Part shown: positions 25,667 through 35,028 of the stretch, one piece after another | Numbering within the stretch: the first letter of the stretch is position 1 | Layout of the letters: each line of letters starts with the position of its first letter | Origin: Erythrobacter dokdonensis DSW-74 | GTDB taxonomy: Bacteria > Pseudomonadota > Alphaproteobacteria > Sphingomonadales > Sphingomonadaceae | Length of the DNA stretch: 64,000 bases | Assembly: GCF_001677335.1 (NCBI RefSeq) | Contig: NZ_LZYB01000006.1 | Coordinates: forward strand, 62,001-126,000 | Reading direction: 5' to 3' | The notes under the pieces: model-generated | Told to the model about the DNA's origin: nothing | Database searches by the model: none | Seen by the model: only the letters and a program-made list of their open reading frames with translations | Translations under genes and position numbers: made by a program

Positions 25667-28206
25667 CCGCTGCCGAGCGCGCGGGCGATATCGCTCTGGC
25701 CATAGGGCTTGCGCAGCACTGTGTCTGCGCCGAGCCGCTCGAAGGCCCCGTCTCCCTCGGCATAGCCCGTGGCCAGCGCAAAGCGCACGCCCGCCGCGCG
25801 CAGGGCTGCGGCGATCGGCTCGGAGGATTCGCCGCCGAGATTGAAGTCGATCATTGCGAAATCGGGCGGGCTTTCGGCAATCGCGGCGAGCGCTCCCGCA
25901 ACGCTGCTTTCGACCCGCACCTCGCCGACCCCGAGCCGCTTGAGGTTTTCTTCGATATCGAGCGCGATGATGATGCTGTCCTCCACCACCAGCACGCTGG
26001 CGGGGAGCAGGACGGGAAGATCCGATGCAGGTTCAGGGGCGGGGGCCGAAGCAGGTGCCGGTCGTTTGGCAGGTGCGGCCGCAGAGAGATGGCGCTGCGG
26101 TACGAGGAAATCGGCCTCCAGTCCGGAAATGCGGAAGCGGATATCTGCCTCGCCGCCCAGATCATGCGGGATCGAGCGGCGGATGATGGTCGAACCGAAG
26201 CCCTCCCGCGTTGGTGCGCTGACCGGGGGGCCACCCGCCTCGCGCCAGGCGATCGCCAGATCGCCAAAAGCGGTGCGCGCCAGCCGCACCTCGAGCGTGC
26301 CCGCACGGGCCGAAAGGCTGCCGTACTTGGCCGAATTGGTCGCCAACTCGTGCACGACCAGCGCCAGCACCGTATAGGCTTCGGGGCCGAGCGCCACGTC
26401 ATCGCCGATCAGCCGGAACCTTGCGCGATCCTCGCTGCAATAGGGCGCCAGTTCGGTCTCGAGCAGATGCCGGAGCGAGGCTGGACCCCAGTTCTTGGCC
26501 GTGAGGTTCTCGTGCGCGGCGGCAAGCGCGGCGATCCGCCCGCCGAGAATGGCAGCAAAGCCCGGCACGCTCAGCGCCTCGGCCTGCGACTGGGTCACCA
26601 GCGCCCGGATCAGGCCGAGAATGTTGCGCACGCGGTGATTGAGCTCGGCGATGACGAGATCCTGCTGCTCGGCAATGCGGGCGCGCTCGCGGCCGAGCTC
26701 CTCGTTCATCCGCAGCACCACCTCGATCAGGGTGCGCCGTAGACGCGCCGCGATTTCGCATTGCTCCGCATCCCATTCGGCGCTGCGCCCGCGCACGGTT
26801 TCGGTCCAGGCGGCAAAACTGGCGCGCGGCTGGAGCATCTCGCCCTGCGGAGCCTTGGCCTTGGCCGGATCGCCAGCCCAGGTGATCGTGCGGTCGAGCG
26901 GGCGGCGCCACAGCACCAGACAATCGCGCCCGCCGTGCGAAAGCGGCAGCACCAGCGCGCCGGTTGCGGTATCGGCAAAGGCGCCCGCCTCGTGGATCTC
27001 GTCGGCCAGCCTGGTGGTGACATGCACGCCGCTGCCCAGCGTACCCGCCAGTAGCGGGGCGATGGTGCGGAAGGCAGCTTCGTCAGGTGCTGCACCGCTG
27101 GCGCGATATTCGCCGTCGACCAGCAGCGACAGGCCGTCATGCGGCACCGCGCCGCCCAGCAGTTCCGCGATCAGCGGCAGGCTGTCGGCCAGCGCCAGAC
27201 CGCCCGCCAGCCGCAACAGCAGCCTGTCATTGAGCTCGCGTGCCCGTTCGCGCAAAGCCTCGGACTGGGTCACGAGGATCCGGTCGAGCATCAGCGAGAA
27301 GGTCTGGCTCAGCAATTCGGCGACGGTCCGCAGCGAAAACGGAGGCAGGCGGGGCGTGCGGTGATGGCACGAAATCATGCCCCACAATTTCTCGTGCCGC
27401 ACGATCGCGATCGCCAGCGAGGCGCCCACGCCCATGTTCTGCATGTAGGCAAGGTGCATCTTCGAATGGGCGCGCAGCATGCTCATCGACAGATCGAGCG
27501 GGGTATCGCCGGGGCCGAGCGCAGGGACGATCGGCACGGCTTCGGCGTCCATTTCGGCGATTACCCGGAAGCGGTTGCGACGGAACAGTTCGCGCGCCTG
27601 GCGGGGAATGTCGGCTGCCGGATAGCGCAGGCCGAGATAGGGCTCCATCTCCTCGGCGCGTTCTTCGGCGACCACCTCGCCGCTGTCGTCGGGATGGAAG
27701 CGGTAGATCATCACCCGGTCATAGCCGAGCATCTGGCGCACCAGCCGCGCGGCGGTATCGCACAGCTCCTTCGGATTGCCGATCGCCTCGAGCTGGGCGA
27801 TGACCGGCACGATCATGCTGACATGGTCGGCGAAATCGTTGCGGGCGTGGGGTTCGAATTCGATCACCGACAGGGCGCCGCTGCGATGCACCGCGCAATC
27901 GAAGCGCGCGCCCGTTCCCGCCAGATCGACTCCGAAGCGGCGTTCGGGCACGTCGGCCTTTGTCAGATCGGCCAGCGCCGTCTCGATCAGCGCCAGTGCG
28001 GGAGACGCCAGGATGTCCGCCAGCGGCGTTCCGGGAACAGGTTGCGCGGCAAGGCCGAGCATGTCGGCGACATTGGCAGAGGCATGAACCAGCGCACCCT
28101 CGGCGTTGATCGCAATCAGGCCGCCAAAGTTCTGGATCGCGGCGATGTGATGGATCGGCTCGCGGTCGCACTCGGTCAGCGCATCTTCGGGTTGGTGAAG
28201 GTTCAC
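25663..28206 (-). CDS. bphP: Bacteriophytochrome histidine kinase (PAS-GAF-PHY-HWE-REC)
   Basis: 847 aa red/far-red photoreceptor. Cys13 (TECDREPIHHIAAIQNFG) is the biliverdin-attachment site in the N-terminal PAS. The GAF domain has the PASDIP-like LRYPAADIPRQARELF and HSKMHLAYMQNMGV; PHY contains WAGDPAK and the tongue motif PRASF. The kinase core is of HWE type with phospho-accepting His524 (ELNHRVRNILGLIRAL). The C-terminal receiver carries Asp787 (FAMIDFNLGG). A GTG start overlaps the heme oxygenase stop by 4 nt, so biliverdin supply and photoreceptor are made together. All chromophore and phosphotransfer residues I can check are present. Confidence 0.93.
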   Translation of the reverse strand: MNLHQPEDALTECDREPIHHIAAIQNFGGLIAINAEGALVHASANVADMLGLAAQPVPGTPLADILASPALALIETALADLTKADVPERRFGVDLAGTGARFDCAVHRSGALSVIEFEPHARNDFADHVSMIVPVIAQLEAIGNPKELCDTAARLVRQMLGYDRVMIYRFHPDDSGEVVAEERAEEMEPYLGLRYPAADIPRQARELFRRNRFRVIAEMDAEAVPIVPALGPGDTPLDLSMSMLRAHSKMHLAYMQNMGVGASLAIAIVRHEKLWGMISCHHRTPRLPPFSLRTVAELLSQTFSLMLDRILVTQSEALRERARELNDRLLLRLAGGLALADSLPLIAELLGGAVPHDGLSLLVDGEYRASGAAPDEAAFRTIAPLLAGTLGSGVHVTTRLADEIHEAGAFADTATGALVLPLSHGGRDCLVLWRRPLDRTITWAGDPAKAKAPQGEMLQPRASFAAWTETVRGRSAEWDAEQCEIAARLRRTLIEVVLRMNEELGRERARIAEQQDLVIAELNHRVRNILGLIRALVTQSQAEALSVPGFAAILGGRIAALAAAHENLTAKNWGPASLRHLLETELAPYCSEDRARFRLIGDDVALGPEAYTVLALVVHELATNSAKYGSLSARAGTLEVRLARTAFGDLAIAWREAGGPPVSAPTREGFGSTIIRRSIPHDLGGEADIRFRISGLEADFLVPQRHLSAAAPAKRPAPASAPAPEPASDLPVLLPASVLVVEDSIIIALDIEENLKRLGVGEVRVESSVAGALAAIAESPPDFAMIDFNLGGESSEPIAAALRAAGVRFALATGYAEGDGAFERLGADTVLRKPYGQSDIARALGSG

Positions 28207-28790
28207 TGTGTCGCACCTTCGGTTCGGGCATCCTCCGCCACGGCGAGAAAGTGCGCGAAAACGGCGCTTGCCGCACAGGTCGCGCCAGCCGCTTCGGTCT
28301 CTTGCGCCTGCTGTTCGATCCGTTCGCGAAGGCGTTGCCAGAAGCCGAGCATCGCCGCATCGCCAAGGAAGGCGACCGGCCATTTGCCGCCGCCGATGCG
28401 TTTGACCTGCGCGGCAATGCTGCGGTTACCGAGCGCGGAACCCGCCAGCACCCACGCCGCGCCCAAGGCATGGCCCGTCGCGGTTCTGCCCATGGTGAAC
28501 AGCGGCGCAGGCGGGGGCACGGCATGGTCCAGCGCGGCAAGATCGCGCGCGATCAGCGGGGTCTGCAGCGGGGGGCGCAGTTCGGCCGGAGCGTGATGTT
28601 CGATCCAGTCTTCCAGCGGCGCGCGGGCGGCGTGCTGAAGTTCGAGGAAGCGGGCATAATCATCGCGGTTCTGCCAGCCGCTTGCTGCCTGCATCGAATG
28701 GTCAAGCAGATCGTGTGCGGCCATGGTCGCGGCGCGCAATCGGGTGCGCAGATCGCCATCCGCAGCTGTTTCGTCCTTGCCCCTCGCCAT
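28203..28790 (-). CDS. bphO: Biliverdin-producing heme oxygenase
   Basis: 195 aa. It opens heme to biliverdin, the bacteriophytochrome chromophore. The proximal heme His is in TMAAHDLLDHSM near the N-terminus, and GRTATGHALGAAWVLAGSALG provides the distal helix with Gly residues. Length agrees with bacterial HemO/BphO. The stop codon overlaps the GTG start of bphP (GTGA). Confidence 0.9.
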   Translation of the reverse strand: MARGKDETAADGDLRTRLRAATMAAHDLLDHSMQAASGWQNRDDYARFLELQHAARAPLEDWIEHHAPAELRPPLQTPLIARDLAALDHAVPPPAPLFTMGRTATGHALGAAWVLAGSALGNRSIAAQVKRIGGGKWPVAFLGDAAMLGFWQRLRERIEQQAQETEAAGATCAASAVFAHFLAVAEDARTEGATQ

Positions 28791-28948
28791 GAGACCTTAC
28801 CTTCCCTGCTTCAAACGAGCAGATTTGTCGGTCTGACTTGCCCGCCGTCCGCGGTAAGCAAGTTAGGCACGATTCCCTCGCGGATAATTGTGCCAGATCA
28901 AATGGAAGGAAGCAATTAATCTTGCGAGATTTGCATATAGCTGGCCGC

Positions 28949-29248
28949 TCAGGGCGCCAGCAGGCGGCGGCCTTCCTTCTTTACTGCCGCTTCGAGCGGG
29001 CCTTTCATCACCGACAGCAGCATCGGCAGGTCCATCTCGATCACCACCCGGTCATCTTCCACATCGACGCCGCCCGGGATCGTCATGCCCATGACCTCGG
29101 CGGTGATGCTCATGCGGTCCTCGCTGGGCCAGCCGGTGGTGACGCTGGCGAGACCGGGGGGGAAGAATCCGACGATTTCGTCGGCATGGGCGCGCATCCG
29201 GCGACAGACTTCTTCCTTGGGCAGATCATGGGGAAGGGTCACGCGCAT
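28949..29248 (-). CDS. Polyhydroxyalkanoic-acid-system family protein
   Basis: 99 aa. MRVTLPHDLPKEEVCRRMRA, then VTTGWPSEDRMSITAEVMG and GGVDVEDDRVVIEMDLPMLL match the small PHA-system family found near polyester genes and of unknown biochemical role. No PHA synthase or phasin lies near it. The start at 29248 is 4 nt after the xpaC-like stop codon, so it ends a three-gene string telA-xpaC-this gene. Its frame is open upstream to 29350, but that overlaps xpaC and was not used. Confidence 0.78.
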   Translation of the reverse strand: MRVTLPHDLPKEEVCRRMRAHADEIVGFFPPGLASVTTGWPSEDRMSITAEVMGMTIPGGVDVEDDRVVIEMDLPMLLSVMKGPLEAAVKKEGRRLLAP

Positions 29249-29252
29249 CGTC

Positions 29253-30068
29253 TCAACGCTCCTGCTTGCCCGGCACGGCCGAAAAATCGGGCAGTGGTAC
29301 GCCGGTATCGGGGGATCCGCGCATATCTTCCAGCGCTTCCGCCCCGCCATAGCGGTATTCGAGATAGCGGCTCTTGATCGCCAGATCGTCGAGCGCGCCT
29401 TCGGCCAGCCGCCGGGTGACGCGGTCGACCTCGCCGGAAAGCTTGGTGAGGCTTTCGGTCAGGCGTTCGTCCGCGCTCTTTCCGGCGTGCTGTTCCTGAC
29501 GCAGGTGGGCGGGGATCTTGCGGTAGTTGTCGATCGTCTCTGGCAGATATTCGCCGACCAGTTCGCGCACCTCGGCCATCGCCGGTTCGTTGTCGCCGAG
29601 GCCCTTCAATTGCAGTCCGAGCGCATCGAGCTGCACTCCCAGCCGGTCGACAATCGCCTGCGCGGGCGGGGGCAGGGCGGGGCGCTGCGCTTCCAGCCAC
29701 AGCTCGGTGCGGGCGACCATCTGCTGCGGGTTGCCCTGTTTGAGTTCGGCGCGCTTGGGCGTCCTTGTCCGCGGCACGAAAGCGAAGAACAGAACCGCCG
29801 CGACCACCGCGGCTGCCGCCATCATCACACCCGCAAACCCGATGCCGTCGATGATGATCCCCGCTGCAATCACCGTCGCGATAATCGCCAGCAAGGTCAC
29901 GCCCAGACCTTTCATCCGCTTGACGAGGTTCCGGCGCTTGAGATCCGCCGAGCCCTTGCCGATGCTGCCCCTTGGCGCGGCGCGGTGTGTGCCGCCGTCG
30001 CGCTGCACGGCGAGACTGGTCTTCGCCTCGCGCAGGATGCGGTCGTTGTCGCGGGTCGTGTCGGGCAT
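29253..30068 (-). CDS. XpaC-like protein (5-bromo-4-chloroindolyl phosphate hydrolysis family)
   Basis: 271 aa. A basic N-terminus (RRNLVKRMKG) precedes two adjacent membrane helices (about residues 54-98), then a cytoplasmic, helical domain. The family is named after B. subtilis XpaC and is commonly encoded with TelA; its biochemical activity is unsettled. The start ATG overlaps the telA stop (TGATG), which supports a functional pair. Confidence 0.8.
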   Translation of the reverse strand: MPDTTRDNDRILREAKTSLAVQRDGGTHRAAPRGSIGKGSADLKRRNLVKRMKGLGVTLLAIIATVIAAGIIIDGIGFAGVMMAAAAVVAAVLFFAFVPRTRTPKRAELKQGNPQQMVARTELWLEAQRPALPPPAQAIVDRLGVQLDALGLQLKGLGDNEPAMAEVRELVGEYLPETIDNYRKIPAHLRQEQHAGKSADERLTESLTKLSGEVDRVTRRLAEGALDDLAIKSRYLEYRYGGAEALEDMRGSPDTGVPLPDFSAVPGKQER

Positions 30069-31279
30069 CAGCGATCCAGCGCCAGCAGCGAAGGCTCGGA
30101 GGCAGCGACCTTGGCCTGGGCCTGCGCCTGGCCTTCGGCGCGGGCGATATAGCCCTTGGACTTCTCGACCTCGGCGGTGAGCACGCCGACCGTCTGCTTC
30201 ATCGATTCGAGCGCGCGGACCTTGAAATTGTCCACCTCGTCCATCGTGTCGTAGATGTTCTGGAAGGCGCGCTGGAGCGTTTCGAGCGGGATGGTGCTCG
30301 ACGCCGCCTGCTCGTGGATTTGCGCGGTCTGTTCGCGCAGCAGCGTGCTGGTCGAATCGATGATGTCGCTGGTGGTCTTGTTCAATGCGGTAATCTGGCC
30401 GAGCACGAGGCGCTGGTTGGTCATTGCCTGCGCGACGGTGACGGCAGTGCGCAGCGCGCCCACCGTCGTGGTGCTGGCGCGGTCGACACCCTTCACCAGT
30501 TCGACATTGTTCTTCTTGACCAGATCAAGCGCAAGGTAGCCCTGCACGCTCACCGCCATCTGGGTCAGCAGGTCCTGCGTGCGCTGGCGGACGTAGAACA
30601 GCGCAGACTCCCGCAGCGCCTTGGCCTTCGCCGGATCGACCGAATCGAGTTCGAGCGCCTTCTGCTCGAGCCGCTCGTCGAGCGTCTTGGCGATGTGGAT
30701 CATCTGCTCCAGCTCGCCCATCGCCGCCCACAGCTTCTGGCGCTCGGTATCGATGGCGGCGTTATCGAGATGCAGCTCCTTCTTGCCGCTTTCCAGCCGG
30801 GTGAGGATCGCTGCGATGTGGCCCTGCGCGGATGTGTAGCTGTCGAAGTAGTTCTTGATCTTGTTGCCGAAGGGAATGATGCCGAGGATCTTGCGTGGCC
30901 CCGACAGCTTGCCCTGCCGGCCGGGATCGAGATCCTCGACCGTGCGGCGCAGTTCGGCCAGATCCTTGCCCACGCTGCCATCGGCATCCATCGCTCGCAC
31001 CGGACGGTCGAGAAAGCGGTTCGACATCGCCGCCGCGGCGCGGATCTGTTCCTGGCCCATCCGCGTGATCTGGTCGACCTTTTCGCCGAATTCGGGCGAA
31101 TTGGCATCGGCCGAGACTAGGTCGTTGACGAAGGCATCAACCTTCACGTCGAGCTTGGATTTCTGCTCCTCGGTCACCGGCACCAGCCCCGCCGCCTGTT
31201 CGGGCGCCACCTGCGGCACCGGATCGGGCGGGGTAAGCGAGAAATCTGTTGCGGTCGCCGTCTTGGTTTCGGTGCTCAT
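30068..31279 (-). CDS. telA: TelA-family toxic anion resistance protein
   Basis: 403 aa soluble, mostly helical protein of the TelA family, linked to tellurite and other toxic-anion resistance and envelope stress. Visible family segments include LGIIPFGNKIKNYFDSYTSA, QGYLALDLVKKNNVELVKGV, TTTVGALRTAVTVAQAMTNQ and LGQITALNKTTSDIIDSTS. It heads the telA-xpaC pair. No terB/C/D-type genes are near, so the common label tellurite resistance is only a family label. Confidence 0.9.
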   Translation of the reverse strand: MSTETKTATATDFSLTPPDPVPQVAPEQAAGLVPVTEEQKSKLDVKVDAFVNDLVSADANSPEFGEKVDQITRMGQEQIRAAAAMSNRFLDRPVRAMDADGSVGKDLAELRRTVEDLDPGRQGKLSGPRKILGIIPFGNKIKNYFDSYTSAQGHIAAILTRLESGKKELHLDNAAIDTERQKLWAAMGELEQMIHIAKTLDERLEQKALELDSVDPAKAKALRESALFYVRQRTQDLLTQMAVSVQGYLALDLVKKNNVELVKGVDRASTTTVGALRTAVTVAQAMTNQRLVLGQITALNKTTSDIIDSTSTLLREQTAQIHEQAASSTIPLETLQRAFQNIYDTMDEVDNFKVRALESMKQTVGVLTAEVEKSKGYIARAEGQAQAQAKVAASEPSLLALDR

Positions 31280-31493
31280 GCCTGTCTTGTGCTCCCTTGC
31301 GGCCCGGCGCCAGAGCGCGAGGCGATCCCCACTGTATTAGTAATCTAAAACACGCCTTTCAAGTTTGCACCTGCACGCTACTCCGGAACGGCGTCCCGCG
31401 TCCATTGCTGTTGCGATCAATGGCAGCAGGTTTGGCATTCCCGACTTGCGCGTTTAGGAGAAGCCCTTCGTGACATGACGCAAAGGCCATTCG

Positions 31494-33149
31494 ATGAACG
31501 ACAAGCCCGGGTCCGATACTACCCCCGAACCGGGAGCCGATATCGGCGCCGAAGATGTCGAGCTCGCAAAGCCCAGCATGGAGGAGGATGAGGATCCGCC
31601 GAAGGATGAGGCGGCCTCAGGCACCACCTCGCATGGTTCTTCGCAGGCGGCGGCATCGCCTGCGCGCGCGTCCTTGCGTGCAGCGCTGGTTACGGTGCGC
31701 GACTGGTGGGCGGAGCAGGTCATTGGCCAGATCGACCAGGCCGAGGTGATCGAGCGGCGGCGCGATGATTGCGCGCTGTCCGAGCGCTACCTCTTCATGA
31801 CCGCGATGAGCGCCGGTATTGCGGTGCTGGGCCTGCTGCTCGGCTCGCCGGCGGTGGTGATCGGGGCGATGCTGCTCTCTCCATTGATGGGCCCGATCAT
31901 CGGGCTGGGCTTTGCGCTGGCCATCGGCGACTGGGACTGGCTCAAGCAGGCCGGGCGCACGCTGCTGGTCGGCAGCGTGCTGGCAGTTCTGTTGTGTGCG
32001 GCGCTGGTGTTTCCGTCGCCGATCCAGACCATTACCAGCGAGATTGCGGCGCGAACCCGGCCGAACCTGTTCGACCTGTTCGTGGCGCTGTTTTCCGCGC
32101 TTGCCGGTGCCTATGCGCTGATCCGCGGGCGCGAGGGCACGATCGTGGGTGTTGCCATCGCGACAGCCTTGATGCCGCCGCTCGCGGTGGTCGGCTTCGG
32201 GCTGGCGACGTTCAACTGGACGGTCTTTTCCGGCGCGCTGCTACTGTTCGTCACCAACCTGCTGACCATCGCGCTCACAGCCTTCGCGATGGCCAAGCTC
32301 TACGGTTTCCGCAGCACCCTGACCAAGGGGCAGACCAAGGCACAGAATTTCGCGGTGGTGGCGGTGTTCGTCGCGCTCGCCATCCCGCTCGGCTATTCGC
32401 TCCAGCAGATCGCATGGGAGACCAATGCCCAGCGGATCGTGCGCGATGCGATCCGCGACCGGTTCGAACGCCCCGCGCAGCTTGATGCGCTGGAGATCGA
32501 TTTCGCGTCCGATCCACTGGGCGTGAGTGCAATCATGTTCACCCCCGTCATCCGGCCCGATGCCGAGGCCGACATCGCCCGCGCCCTGCAACGCCAGCTC
32601 GGGCGCAAGGTGACGCTGACGCTGACCCAGACCCAGATCGAGACTGGTGCGGGTGCGGCCCAGCGGGCACAGCTTTCCGCCACGCGCGCACAGGAACAGG
32701 CCGCCGCAGCCGCCCGCGAGCAGGCGCTGGTCAACCGGCTCTCGCTTGCGGCCGGAGTGCCCGAGACCGACGTGCTGATCGATCGTAACCGCCGCCGCGC
32801 ACTGGTGCGGGCCAAGCGGATCGAGGGTGCGCCGTTGGGAGTCTACCGCACGCTCGAAGCGCGGATTGCCGTGACCGAGCCTGACTGGACGATCGAGCTG
32901 ATCCCGCCCATGGGGGCCTTGCCCGCGGAAGTCCGCTTTGCCGAGGAAGGCGCGCCGACCGCGGAAGGCCGGGAGGCGCTGGCGGTTATCGCCTGGGCAT
33001 CGCAGCGCAAGAACCGCGGTGTAGTGCTCACCGGCGACCCGGAGGAATGCGAGAAGGCCGCCGAACTGCTCCGCGCGCGCGGAGCCGAGGTGGTTGTCCG
33101 ACCGGATACAGGGCCGGTCAGGGTCGCGTGGGCCGAGGAAGAGGAGTAG
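31494..33149 (+). CDS. DUF389 (TIGR00341-type) membrane protein with long C-terminal domain
   Basis: 551 aa. An acidic disordered head (about 1-60) precedes a DUF389 membrane core with repeated helices (SPAVVIGAMLLSPLMGPIIG, IVGVAIATALMPPLAVVGFG, LLLFVTNLLTIALTAFAMAK). Residues about 310-550 are hydrophilic, with an Ala/Gln-rich helical stretch (AQRAQLSATRAQEQAAAAAR), and look like a cytoplasmic or periplasmic domain added to the core. DUF389 proteins have no firm function. Confidence 0.82.
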   Translation: MNDKPGSDTTPEPGADIGAEDVELAKPSMEEDEDPPKDEAASGTTSHGSSQAAASPARASLRAALVTVRDWWAEQVIGQIDQAEVIERRRDDCALSERYLFMTAMSAGIAVLGLLLGSPAVVIGAMLLSPLMGPIIGLGFALAIGDWDWLKQAGRTLLVGSVLAVLLCAALVFPSPIQTITSEIAARTRPNLFDLFVALFSALAGAYALIRGREGTIVGVAIATALMPPLAVVGFGLATFNWTVFSGALLLFVTNLLTIALTAFAMAKLYGFRSTLTKGQTKAQNFAVVAVFVALAIPLGYSLQQIAWETNAQRIVRDAIRDRFERPAQLDALEIDFASDPLGVSAIMFTPVIRPDAEADIARALQRQLGRKVTLTLTQTQIETGAGAAQRAQLSATRAQEQAAAAAREQALVNRLSLAAGVPETDVLIDRNRRRALVRAKRIEGAPLGVYRTLEARIAVTEPDWTIELIPPMGALPAEVRFAEEGAPTAEGREALAVIAWASQRKNRGVVLTGDPEECEKAAELLRARGAEVVVRPDTGPVRVAWAEEEE

Positions 33150-33153
33150 GCAG

Positions 33154-34887
33154 CTAGGCTGCCAGCGCGATCGGCACGATCTCGCCCGCGAGGTAGAGCT
33201 TCTTGGCCTTGGCGCGCGACAGCTTGCCCGAGGACGTGCGCGGCAGGGTGCGCGGCGGTACCAGTTCGACGATGCAGCTCATGCCGGTGACCGAACGCAC
33301 CTTGTCGGCGATCTGGTCGCGCAGGCGCACGCGCTCCTCGGGGTCGGAAACCTTGCAATGGACCAGCACCGCAGGGGCTTCCTCGCCGTTCTCCATCTCG
33401 ATCGCGAAGGCGGCGATATCACCGTGGTTGAAGCCCGGAAGCTGCTCGACCGCCCATTCGATATCCTGCGGCCAGTGGTTCTTGCCGTTGATGATGATCA
33501 TGTCCTTGGCGCGGCCGACGATGAACAGGTAGCCATCGGCCGTGTAGCCCATGTCCCCGGTGTCGAGCCAACCGTCCGCGAGGCAATCTGCCGTGGCTTC
33601 GGGGTTGCGGAAATAGGAATGCATCACGCTCGGGCCGCGGCACCATACCTTGCCGATCTGGTGATCGCCGCGCGGCGAACCGTCCTCGCTGCGGATGGCC
33701 ACCTCCATGTCGGGCAGGGCCTTGCCGCAATTGACGATCGCGCGGTAACGCGCCGGACGCGAAAGATCGCGCGGGGCGCCCGACAGGCGCTCCTCCTCGA
33801 CCAGTTCGACGCGGATGCCTTCGCCCGGCGGCATCACCGTCACCGCCAGCACCGCTTCGGCAAGGCCGTAGGAGGGCGTGAAGCTGGAGGCCTTGAAGCC
33901 CGCTTCGGCAAAGGCATTGACGAAGTTCTGCATCACGTCGGGGCGGATCATGTCCGCGCCGTTGCCCGCGATCCGCCAGCGGGAGAGGTCGAAGCGTTCG
34001 GCGACACTGCTCTGGCTGGAAATGCGGCGCGCACAGATGTCGTAGCCGAAGGTCGGCGAATAGGACAGCGTGTTGCCCGGGTTGCGGCTGATCATGTCGA
34101 GCCACGCCAGCGGGCGCCGCGCGAAGGCATCGGGCTTCAGGTAATCGCCCGAGACCTGGTTGGCGATCAGCGAGAGCAGGCAGCCGACGAGGCCCATGTC
34201 GTGATACCATGGCAGCCAGCTGACGCAGCGATCATTCTCGCCGAGATTCATGGTTTCGGCATGACCGTAGAGATTGTGCAGCAGCGCCTTGTGGGTCACC
34301 GCCACCCCGGTCGGGAAGCGCGTGGAACCTGAGGAATATTGCAGGTAGCAGATGTCGTCGGGGTTGGCCTGCGGCAGTTCGCATTCGGGTGCGGGACGCT
34401 GGGCGAAATCCTGCCAGCTTTCGGCCGCGCAGCCCTGACGGGCGGCCGCAGTCGAGGCCATTTCGGCGATTTCCTCGGGATAGAGCAGGATCTTCGGATC
34501 CGAGCTAATCAGCTGCACTGCCAGCTGATCGATAAAGCTTTCCTTGCCGCCGAAGCTGGTGGGCAGCGGAAGCGGGACCGGCCATGCCCCGGCATAGACG
34601 CAGGCGCAGAACAGCGCGGCGAATTCCGCCCCGGTTTCCGCGATCAGCGCGACGCGGTCTTCCTTGCCGATGCCCGCCGCGGTCAGGCGGCGCGCCATGA
34701 CGAGGGCATCCTCGCGCATTTCGGAATAGGGATAGACCCGCGCCAATTCCCCGCGCATGTCGTGGAAGTTGAGCCCCTTGCGGCTGCGCGCGGCGTAATC
34801 GATCGCTTCGTTGAAGGTTGCAAATTGCGCACGTACCCGCGGCAGGTTGCAATCATTCGGCGTCGGCGTCAAAGCGGCGTCGGTCAT
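33154..34887 (-). CDS. Fatty acyl-AMP ligase (FAAL)
   Basis: 577 aa adenylate-forming enzyme. AMP-binding motif YLQYSSGSTRFPTGVAVTHK, then SWLPWYHDMGLVG, SPTFGYDICARR, SFTPSYGLAEA, GWLDTGDMGY and GRAKDMIIINGKNHWPQDIE identify the FAAL branch (FadD32-like), which makes acyl-AMP and passes the acyl chain to a carrier protein instead of CoA. No PKS, NRPS or acyl carrier protein lies beside it. The start at 34887 lacks a clear ribosome site; the frame is open to 35016. It is divergent from recX. Confidence 0.9.
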   Translation of the reverse strand: MTDAALTPTPNDCNLPRVRAQFATFNEAIDYAARSRKGLNFHDMRGELARVYPYSEMREDALVMARRLTAAGIGKEDRVALIAETGAEFAALFCACVYAGAWPVPLPLPTSFGGKESFIDQLAVQLISSDPKILLYPEEIAEMASTAAARQGCAAESWQDFAQRPAPECELPQANPDDICYLQYSSGSTRFPTGVAVTHKALLHNLYGHAETMNLGENDRCVSWLPWYHDMGLVGCLLSLIANQVSGDYLKPDAFARRPLAWLDMISRNPGNTLSYSPTFGYDICARRISSQSSVAERFDLSRWRIAGNGADMIRPDVMQNFVNAFAEAGFKASSFTPSYGLAEAVLAVTVMPPGEGIRVELVEEERLSGAPRDLSRPARYRAIVNCGKALPDMEVAIRSEDGSPRGDHQIGKVWCRGPSVMHSYFRNPEATADCLADGWLDTGDMGYTADGYLFIVGRAKDMIIINGKNHWPQDIEWAVEQLPGFNHGDIAAFAIEMENGEEAPAVLVHCKVSDPEERVRLRDQIADKVRSVTGMSCIVELVPPRTLPRTSSGKLSRAKAKKLYLAGEIVPIALAA

Positions 34888-35028
34888 ATTATCTAGCGAT
34901 ACCCGTAAGTTGCGGCGCTTTTCGAGGATGTCTCCTGTTGCGCTCTGGCATAACCCCGTTGCACCGGGCATAGTCCGGCCTTGTCCGGTTTTCCGCATCG
35001 GTAAGGAAAGTGGCACGAATAAGGCGAA

